Shown: one piece after another, positions 16,071-20,790 of the stretch
Layout of the letters: each line of letters begins with the position of its first letter
How positions within the stretch are numbered: the first letter of the stretch is position 1
Assembly: GCA_031551485.1 (NCBI GenBank)
Contig: JAVBNO010000012.1
Location: forward strand, 1-20,790
Reading direction: 5' to 3'
Source of the DNA: JAVBNO01 sp031551485
GTDB taxonomy: Bacteria; Bacillota; Clostridia; Oscillospirales; Ruminococcaceae
Length of the DNA: 20,790 nucleotides
The notes under the pieces: generated by a model
Seen by the model: the letters and a program-made list of their open reading frames with translations, nothing else
Told to the model about the DNA's origin: nothing
The model's database searches: none
Position numbers and translations under genes: made by a program

Positions 16071-16722
16071 ATGGTTGCAAGGCGCTTTCGATGACAAGGA
16101 GATAGCCCCCCCGAACCGAGACAGTGGCCGTTGGCTGGGTGATGCGGTTGCTGACGCCAAGGGGAAAGGTAGCTTCAAGAGTGTGGTCGCAAAGGGGGTA
16201 CTCCACGCCGGTAATGGTAACGCCATGGCAGCAGTCGCCCAGGGCAAAGACGGAAAGGTAGCCTTTGTGGCGGGGCAGGGTAATTTGTTCGTTGGCCAGC
16301 ACCCGTGCCGTGTTGTTGCTGTCGGCCAAAAGGCCGTTGCAGCCATAGGACTTGAGGAAGATAAGGGACTGGAGATTGGCGATGGTGTGGTCAAGGCGGT
16401 TGCCCCCAATGCCGCCCAGAATGACAAAGTCCTTGTAGTTTTGGGCGATGCCGGCCCGAAGAGCCAGCAGTGTGTCGGTATCGTCTTTGTGGGCGGGGTA
16501 GCGGAGAACCGGCAGATCGGCGGGCAGGTCGGCAAGAGGCATCGAGTCAAAATCACCCACCAGCAGCGAAGGGGAAAAGCCCAGTTCCCGGGCCCGCAGG
16601 TAGCCGGCATCGGCGGCGGCGATACAATCGCGCCGGGGGTCTATGGCGAGACGGCGCAGTGTTTTTTGGGTGACGGGGCAAGAACCAAAAATGACAAAAC
16701 GACCATTTTTTTGTATTTCCAT
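16069..16722 (-). CDS. thiN: Thiamine diphosphokinase
   Basis: Thiamine pyrophosphokinase converts thiamine and ATP to thiamine diphosphate. The 217-residue protein shows GDFDS (56-60), DDTD (80-83) and LGGIGGNRLDHTIANL (about 102-117), the conserved acidic and Gly-rich motifs of the TPK fold; the carboxyl thiamine-binding region ends in VRGGYLLVIESALQP. AGGAG lies upstream of the start at 16722, inside the end of rsgA, and only three bases separate the two genes, so they are co-transcribed. The stop codon coincides with the edge of the repeat array, so the last few residues may differ from relatives. The usual partner rpe is absent. Confidence 0.93.
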   Translation of the reverse strand: MEIQKNGRFVIFGSCPVTQKTLRRLAIDPRRDCIAAADAGYLRARELGFSPSLLVGDFDSMPLADLPADLPVLRYPAHKDDTDTLLALRAGIAQNYKDFVILGGIGGNRLDHTIANLQSLIFLKSYGCNGLLADSNNTARVLANEQITLPRHKGYLSVFALGDCCHGVTITGVEYPLCDHTLEATFPLGVSNRITQPTATVSVRGGYLLVIESALQP

Positions 16723-16725
16723 GAA

Positions 16726-17676
16726 TTACTTTTCTCCTGTTTCGGATTGGGGTTCGCCTTTGCTTTTGCTTTCACCGCGCATACGCTGGATTTCCCACTC
16801 GGCCAAATGGTCGAGTTTTTCGTATTGGGCAAGATAGCTTGCGTGGCGGGAGGGGTGGATTTCCCCGTTTTTGACCGCCTGCAAAACGGCGCAGCCTTTT
16901 TCGGTACGGTGGGAGCAGCCGGTGAATTTGCAGCGGAGCAAGAAAGGCTCAAATTCTCGGAAGCAGTATTGAAGTTCAGATTTGTGGAAAAGCTCCAGCT
17001 CCTCTATTTCCAGGGCGGAAAAGCCGGGGGTATCGGCTACATAGCCGCCGTGCAAGGGAAAAAGCTCGACGTGACGAGTGGTGTGGCGGCCGCGGCCCAG
17101 TTTCTCGCTGATTTCGCCGGTGGCCACATCGAGTCGGGGATCGAGGGCGTTGAGAAGGCTGGATTTGCCAGCGCCCGAGTTGCCCGCAAAAGCGGTGAGC
17201 TTATTTTGGAAAATGGGGATAAGGGCGCTTAACCCTTCGCCGGTGGCGCTGCAGACCGGAAAAACGGGGAAACCGGCGGTTTTATAAATTTCCTCCAGTG
17301 CATGGGGAGAGGCGAGGTCGGTTTTGGTGATGATGATAATGGGGGGAATCTCCCGCCGCTCGGCAATGGTGATCATTTTGTCAATGACGAACGTGCTGGG
17401 GGCAGGGTCGGCCAAAGAAACCACAATGGCCAGGGTATCCACATTGGCCAGCGGCGGGCGGGGGAGGGTGTTTTGGCGGGGGAGAATTTGGCTCACATAA
17501 CCTTTGCCCTCCTCGGTGGGTTCCACCATGCAGTGGTCGCCCACCAGCGGGGTAAGAGATTTTTTGCGAAAAAGCCCACGGGCCCGACATTCCCAGGGCG
17601 CTGCGGCGCCGGCCATTTGGACATAATAAAAGCCGCCCAGGGCTTTGACGATACGGCCGGGTACGAGCTGGGTCAT
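16726..17676 (-). CDS. rsgA: Ribosome small-subunit GTPase RsgA
   Basis: RsgA is a circularly permuted GTPase that promotes late 30S maturation. The 316-residue protein has an amino-terminal OB-fold (about 1-70), then the G motifs in permuted order: TKTD (117-120), GNSGAGKSS (165-173) and DTPGFS (215-220). The zinc-knuckle ligands are Cys249, Cys254, His256 and Cys262, followed by a charged tail. The start at 17676 follows AGGAGG; an upstream in-frame ATG at 17721 would add a poor leader and is not used. In many relatives rsgA directly follows prkC on the same strand; here it is inverted and separated from it by the repeat array and thiN. Confidence 0.95.
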   Translation of the reverse strand: MTQLVPGRIVKALGGFYYVQMAGAAAPWECRARGLFRKKSLTPLVGDHCMVEPTEEGKGYVSQILPRQNTLPRPPLANVDTLAIVVSLADPAPSTFVIDKMITIAERREIPPIIIITKTDLASPHALEEIYKTAGFPVFPVCSATGEGLSALIPIFQNKLTAFAGNSGAGKSSLLNALDPRLDVATGEISEKLGRGRHTTRHVELFPLHGGYVADTPGFSALEIEELELFHKSELQYCFREFEPFLLRCKFTGCSHRTEKGCAVLQAVKNGEIHPSRHASYLAQYEKLDHLAEWEIQRMRGESKSKGEPQSETGEK

Positions 17677-17706
17677 TGAGGGCCTCCTTTTGCAAGTATA
17701 ATTCTT

Positions 17707-17741
17707 ATTATAGTGTATCAAAAAGCACGCCGGGCCGTCAA
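17707..17741 (-). promoter_or_regulatory. Possible promoter for rsgA-thiN
   Basis: On the minus strand TTGACG (complement of 17736-17741) is followed after 18 bases by TACACT (17712-17717), with a TATAAT overlapping just downstream (17707-17712). The element lies about 30-65 bases ahead of the rsgA start. Which hexamer serves as -10 is unclear. Confidence 0.45.
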
Positions 17742-17806
17742 TTGTTTCCTGGCGGCGGGCTGGTCAAACCAGGGTGAGGGAAATTGCCGGACGCAAAAGA
17801 CAAACA

Positions 17807-17836
17807 TTTGCATCCAGCGCCTTGGCAGGGTATAAT
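17807..17836 (+). promoter_or_regulatory. Possible sigma-A promoter for mtaB
   Basis: A perfect TATAAT (17831-17836) lies about 50 bases before the mtaB start, with TTTGCA (17807-17812) 18 bases upstream as a plausible -35. It is back-to-back with the rsgA promoter. Confidence 0.55.
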
Positions 17837-17883
17837 CAACTGTACAATCAAAACGGATATGCTTGTTTTTGGAGAGGATCAAT

Positions 17884-19188
17884 TTGAAAGTAGGATTTTA
17901 CACCTTTGGCTGCAAGGTGAATCAATATGAGACGGAACATCTGGAGGGGCTTTTTCGCAAGGCGGGGTATGACATTGCCGCCGGCAAAGAGGAGGCGGAT
18001 GTCTACATTGTCAACTCCTGCACGGTAACGGGGGAAGGCGACCGCAAGACGGGGCAGCTTTTGCGGCGGATTAAGGGGCAACATCCCGGCGCCAAAATTG
18101 TGCTGACGGGCTGCTTTCCCCAGGCATTTCCCGAAAAGGCCGCCGGCTTTTTGGAGGCGGATTTGGTGACCGGGGCGAAAGACCGCACGGCGCTGGTGGC
18201 GCTGGTGGACGGCCTTATGGCCGAGGGGACAGGGAAGAACCGGCGGGTGGCCATTGCCCCCCACACCTCGGGGGAAGCTTTTGAGGCGATGCAGGTGGAG
18301 GCGTTTCGCCACCGAACCCGGGCGTTTGTCAAAATTGAAGACGGCTGCGACTGCCGCTGCTCTTACTGCATTATCCCCACGGCCAGAGGCCCGGTGCGAA
18401 GCAAGCCGGTGGCCGACATTGCCGCCGAAGTAAGAAGCCTTGCCCAGGCGGGCCACAAAGAGGTGGTGCTGGTGGGCATTAACCTGTGCAGCTATGGACA
18501 GGATTTGGGGCTGCGGCTGGCGGACGGGGTGTCGGCGGCCTGCGATGTAGAGGGAATTGAGCGGGTGCGACTGGGGTCGCTGGAGGCGGATTTGCTGACT
18601 GATGCCGATTGGGAGCGGCTGGCGACATTGCCCAAGCTGTGCCCCCAGTTCCACTTGTCGCTGCAAAGCGGCTGCGACGAAACGCTGCAAAGAATGAACC
18701 GGCATTATACCGGCGCCGCCTTTGGGGCAATGGTAGAGAAGGCAAGGGCCCTATTCCCGGGGTGCGCTATTACAACGGATATGATTGTGGGGTTTCCCGG
18801 CGAAACGGAGGAAGAATTTGCGGTGTCGGCGGCGCTGGCACAAAAGATTGGTTTCGCCAAAATTCATGTGTTTCCCTATTCCCCCCGGGAGGGGACGCCG
18901 GCAGCCCAAATGGCACCGGTGGCGCCAGATGTCAAAAGCCGCCGGAGCGTCGAGCTGCAAGAGCTGGCGGCCCAAATGCGCCGGACATTTTTGCAGGGCA
19001 TGGTGGGGCGTGTAGAGCCGGTGCTGGTGGAGCATAGGCTTAAAAATGGGCTTTTGGAAGGGTACACGCCCAATTACACCCCGGTGTTGATGGAGGAGGC
19101 CGGCGATTGGGCGGGCCGGATTGTGGATGTGGAGATTATGGGGGTACAAGGGGATTGCTGTTTGGGGCTGATACAGCCAAAGAGCTGA
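17884..19188 (+). CDS. mtaB: tRNA (N6-threonylcarbamoyladenosine37-C2)-methylthiotransferase MtaB
   Basis: MtaB converts t6A37 to ms2t6A37 in tRNAs reading ANN codons, using two iron-sulfur clusters and S-adenosylmethionine. Auxiliary-cluster cysteines are Cys10 (FGCKVNQYE), Cys46 (VNSCTVT) and Cys77 (LTGCFPQ). The radical-SAM CxxxCxxC is Cys155, Cys159 and Cys162 in GCDCRCSYC, with an extra Cys157. SLQSGCDETLQRMNRHY and DMIVGFPGET are typical, and the carboxyl 60 residues form the TRAM RNA-binding domain. The start is TTG 17884, supported by GGAGAGG six bases upstream and by family alignment at KVGFYTFGCKVNQ; an upstream TTG at 17863 lacks a site. It is divergent from rsgA and stands alone. 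Confidence 0.94.
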   Translation: MKVGFYTFGCKVNQYETEHLEGLFRKAGYDIAAGKEEADVYIVNSCTVTGEGDRKTGQLLRRIKGQHPGAKIVLTGCFPQAFPEKAAGFLEADLVTGAKDRTALVALVDGLMAEGTGKNRRVAIAPHTSGEAFEAMQVEAFRHRTRAFVKIEDGCDCRCSYCIIPTARGPVRSKPVADIAAEVRSLAQAGHKEVVLVGINLCSYGQDLGLRLADGVSAACDVEGIERVRLGSLEADLLTDADWERLATLPKLCPQFHLSLQSGCDETLQRMNRHYTGAAFGAMVEKARALFPGCAITTDMIVGFPGETEEEFAVSAALAQKIGFAKIHVFPYSPREGTPAAQMAPVAPDVKSRRSVELQELAAQMRRTFLQGMVGRVEPVLVEHRLKNGLLEGYTPNYTPVLMEEAGDWAGRIVDVEIMGVQGDCCLGLIQPKS

Positions 19189-19420
19189 AGCGACAGGCGC
19201 AGATTTTCTATGCCGGCGCCGGTGCCAAAACGGCGGCGTGCGCTTGCTATACAGCTGAAGGATTGTACCGGCCTTGACCATTCAATATAGGCCGATGGCG
19301 GGCAGCTCAGATTAGGAGCAATGTCACAAAAGATGTTGCCCATGGATGTGGGGCTAGTGTCTTTTGGGAATATGGTCGCAGAATTATCATACCCTGCCTT
19401 GACTCTATTTACCAATATTT

Positions 19421-19472
19421 ATCATATAAAAGGCAGCTTTCGCACTGATGCGAAGGCTGCCTTTTATATGAT
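19421..19472. terminator. Long near-perfect hairpin, possible bidirectional terminator
   Basis: A 24-bp stem (19421-19444 with 19449-19472, loop ctga) has a single G-T mismatch. Its core aaaaggcagc/gctgcctttt gives A-rich and T-rich flanks on both strands, as in a bidirectional terminator. It is some 230 bases after mtaB. The stretch 19189-19420 holds no gene I can support. Confidence 0.7.
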
Positions 19473-19523
19473 AGAGCACTTATGAGGAGCAAAAGCCTGA
19501 TTGCAATGGGCCGACAGAAAGCA

Positions 19524-19548
19524 ACGCAATGGGATTTTGCATATACTG
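19524..19548 (+). promoter_or_regulatory. Possible sporulation promoter for cotJ
   Basis: CATATACT (19540-19547) matches seven of eight positions of the sigma-E -10 consensus CATACAmT. The -35 region (about 19519-19525) is a poor match. cotJ is sigma-E dependent in Bacillus subtilis, which makes a mother-cell promoter here plausible but unproven. Confidence 0.35.
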
Positions 19549-19552
19549 CAGT

Positions 19553-19580
19553 AGGGCAACCGCGAAATTTTTTTTGCCCT
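19553..19580 (+). promoter_or_regulatory. Leader hairpin before cotJA
   Basis: agggcaa (19553-19559) can pair with ttgccct (19574-19580) around a loop containing an eight-T run. It lies directly before the cotJA SD AAAGGAG, so it could affect mRNA stability or translation. The T run is in the loop, not after the stem, so this is not a normal terminator. Confidence 0.4.
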
Positions 19581-19599
19581 GCGAAAGGAGCATTGTACG

Positions 19600-19794
19600 A
19601 TGCCTACATCAAATGGGGCCAACAGCCCCATCACCTATATACCGCCTCTGCCCAGAGACCCGCAAGTGACGATGGCGTATGTGCCGTATCAAAATATGAA
19701 TCATACCTATCTGCCTGAAGAGGCCCTTGACAGAGGGACACTTTTTCCCGAGCTTGACAAACCTTTTTTGGGAGAGAGGGGATTTAGCGTATGA
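19600..19794 (+). CDS. cotJA: Spore coat associated protein CotJA
   Basis: This 64-residue protein has the CotJA pattern: a Pro-rich amino end (ITYIPPLPRDPQ), then MAYVPYQ and YLPEEALDRGTLFPELDKPF, the conserved block of the family. CotJA is a component of the mother-cell-made spore coat and is needed for proper CotJC assembly in Bacillus. AAAGGAG lies nine bases before ATG 19600. The stop overlaps the cotJB start by four bases (ATGA), so translation is coupled. Its presence is the main evidence that the organism forms spores. Confidence 0.9.
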   Translation: MPTSNGANSPITYIPPLPRDPQVTMAYVPYQNMNHTYLPEEALDRGTLFPELDKPFLGERGFSV

Positions 19795-20045
19795 ACGAAC
19801 AGAGTATGATGGTGCGGAAACTGGCGTCCAGTGATTTTGCAATTTGGGAACTGCATATGTACCTGGATACCCACCCCGAAGACCAGCTTGCACTGGAAAA
19901 ACTGAGAGAGCACGAAGAGAAAAGGCAAGAACTGTTGGCGCTTTATGAGAGCAAGTTCGGGCCTATTTATTCCGATGCCACAGGTCAAAATACGAAATGG
20001 ACATGGCTGCAAAATCCATGGCCGTGGGATTATCAGGAGGAATAG
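19791..20045 (+). CDS. cotJB: Spore coat protein CotJB
   Basis: This 84-residue protein matches CotJB: FAIWELHMYLDTHPEDQLAL at about 16-35, a charged helix (EKLREHEEKRQELLALYESKFGP), and the aromatic tail with WTWLQNPWPWDYQEE. CotJB works with CotJA and CotJC in the inner spore coat. ATG 19791 overlaps the cotJA stop and follows a GAGAGGGGA purine run; ATG codons at 19806 and 19809 are alternatives. Its own 3' end carries AGGAGG that serves cotJC. The length is as expected, so the gene appears intact. Confidence 0.9.
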   Translation: MNEQSMMVRKLASSDFAIWELHMYLDTHPEDQLALEKLREHEEKRQELLALYESKFGPIYSDATGQNTKWTWLQNPWPWDYQEE

Positions 20046-20051
20046 AAGCAT

Positions 20052-20285
20052 ATGTGGCATTATGATAAAAAATTGCAATATCCCGTTCGAATTAAAAATA
20101 CCAATCCGGCGCTGGCAAAACTTATTATTTCCCAGTATGGCGGACCGGATGGCGAAATTGGCGCATCGTTGCGCTACTTAAGCCAGCGGTACACAATGCC
20201 TTATCCTGAACTGAAAGGCCTGCTGACCGACATAGGTATATCGGTATCATCATTGCGTATTTGTTATTACACTAAACTCCTATAG
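20052..20285 (+). pseudogene. cotJC: Truncated cotJC (manganese-catalase-type coat protein), 5' part
   Basis: The first 62 or so codons match CotJC closely: MWHYDKKLQYPVRIKN, LAKLIISQYGGPDGEIGASL, then RYLSQRYTMPYPELKGLLTDIG. The family normally continues TEELAHMEMI, where a Glu and a His begin the dimanganese site, and runs to about 190-200 residues. Here the reading changes abruptly after LLTDIG (near 20237) to an unrelated ISVSSLRICYYTKLL and a stop. The base composition drops sharply in GC at the same point. The metal ligands are therefore missing and the product should be inactive. Insertion of other DNA, a rearrangement or a mis-joined assembly would each explain it. AGGAGG lies upstream of ATG 20052. 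Confidence 0.85.
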
Positions 20286-20395
20286 GCAGTCGTATTAGGA
20301 ATAAATCGTTGATTAGAGTTATTGTCTGTGGTAGGATCAGCATGTAGTAATTTTGTAGCAAATTTATATAATCCCACTAAGAATGGAGATGACAA

Positions 20396-20790
20396 TTGTT
20401 GTTAAGCTTTTCAGGCTCTTGCGCCAATATTGAAACGAAAACGCACAGAGAAACTAAACCACTTAATATATCTGATATTAAAGACATTGCACAAAATAAT
20501 GAAGTACGATTGATACAATTATTTAGCCCCATCACATCAGAAGAAGCTACTTGGCTTAATGATGAAGTCTTTTCCATAAGAGACAATATAACATTAAGAA
20601 TTGCTTTTACCGATGAAAATGAAATTTGTGACTTAAACATCTTAAAAAAACTTTCAAACGTGAAAAGACTATCAATAACTGATTACTCTGCAAATAGAAC
20701 TGATATAAAAAATGCTGATAGCCTAATGACATTGGAACATTTAATTTGGTTTTCTTTTACTAATGAAAAAGTCAAAGATTATTCTTTTTT
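20396..20790 (+). CDS. Leucine-rich-repeat-like hypothetical protein, 3' end beyond window
   Basis: From TTG 20396 (GGAGA six bases upstream) the frame stays open for over 130 codons to the window edge, in AT-rich DNA where chance stops are frequent, so it is probably a real gene. The product shows repeated I/L-rich segments (LNILKKLSNVKRLSITDY, ADSLMTLEHLIWFSF) spaced as in irregular leucine-rich repeats. The start LLLSFSGSCANIE resembles the end of a lipoprotein signal peptide, but the basic n-region is missing and TGA lies just upstream, so the 5' end may be truncated or the start misread. AT content and codon use differ from every other gene here, pointing to horizontal acquisition. No function is assigned. 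Confidence 0.55.
   Translation, partial: MLLSFSGSCANIETKTHRETKPLNISDIKDIAQNNEVRLIQLFSPITSEEATWLNDEVFSIRDNITLRIAFTDENEICDLNILKKLSNVKRLSITDYSANRTDIKNADSLMTLEHLIWFSFTNEKVKDYSF

Noticed and set aside
15669..16610. Minus-strand open frame of 313 codons through array B into thiN
   Set aside because: It reads thiN in the wrong frame and then the repeats; composition is low-complexity Pro/Thr/Ser.
16027..17232. Plus-strand open frame of 401 codons opposite thiN and rsgA
   Set aside because: It begins within the repeat and is antisense to two genes with intact motifs.
19482..19718. Plus-strand open frame of 78 codons overlapping cotJA
   Set aside because: It runs through the promoter region and cotJA in another frame, with no SD or family match.
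20240..20400. Group II intron or insertion sequence end at the cotJC junction
   Set aside because: I find no GTGCG intron start, no terminal inverted repeat and no transposase or reverse transcriptase within the window; the other end is not available.
20377..20640. Minus-strand open frame of 87 codons in the AT-rich end
   Set aside because: The opposite strand has a longer continuous frame with an SD and LRR-like pattern; this one looks like its shadow.

Overview
The window is a housekeeping and stress-signalling region from a spore-forming member of the Clostridia (Firmicutes). The evidence is the gene order yicC-remA-gmk-rpoZ-coaBC-priA-def-fmt-yugP-rsmB-rlmN-stp-prkC, which is typical of that class, and a cotJ spore-coat operon at the right end. 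Most of the DNA is GC-rich, with TTG starts on several genes and Gram-positive Shine-Dalgarno sites. The high GC would suit an Oscillospirales-like lineage, but the sequence alone does not fix the genus.

Layout: (1) Positions 1-436 hold two head-to-tail copies of a 253-bp non-coding repeat. (2) Positions 515-1516 (minus) encode a DUF975 membrane protein with its own terminator, a consensus sigma-A promoter and a cluster of TGATAT palindromes downstream of that promoter. (3) Positions 1755-15548 form one long plus-strand transcription unit: a consensus promoter, thirteen conserved genes that often overlap or nearly abut, a small HPr-like gene as the last cistron, and a strong intrinsic terminator. 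(4) Positions 15565-16070 hold a second array of the same 253-bp repeat in the same orientation. (5) rsgA and thiN lie on the minus strand (16069-17676) and converge on the long operon. Relatives commonly have prkC-rsgA-rpe-thiN on one strand, so this is a local rearrangement, and rpe is absent here. (6) mtaB is divergent from rsgA (17884-19188). (7) A 24-bp hairpin and a cotJA-cotJB-cotJC operon follow. cotJC is cut off after about 62 codons, where the DNA turns abruptly AT-rich and an unrelated leucine-rich open frame starts and runs off the window.

How the genes work together: the long operon combines nucleotide and coenzyme supply (gmk, coaBC), RNA polymerase omega (rpoZ), replication restart (priA), initiator-tRNA formylation and deformylation (fmt, def), rRNA/tRNA modification (rsmB, rlmN), RNA processing (yicC), a matrix regulator (remA) and the PASTA kinase/phosphatase pair (prkC, stp). 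rsgA (ribosome assembly) and mtaB (tRNA modification) add to the translation theme.

The least explained parts are the paired 253-bp repeat arrays bracketing the operon and coinciding with the rearranged junction, the abrupt disruption of cotJC, and the His-less HPr-like protein beside prkC. I see no CRISPR array, rRNA, tRNA or recognisable transposase.
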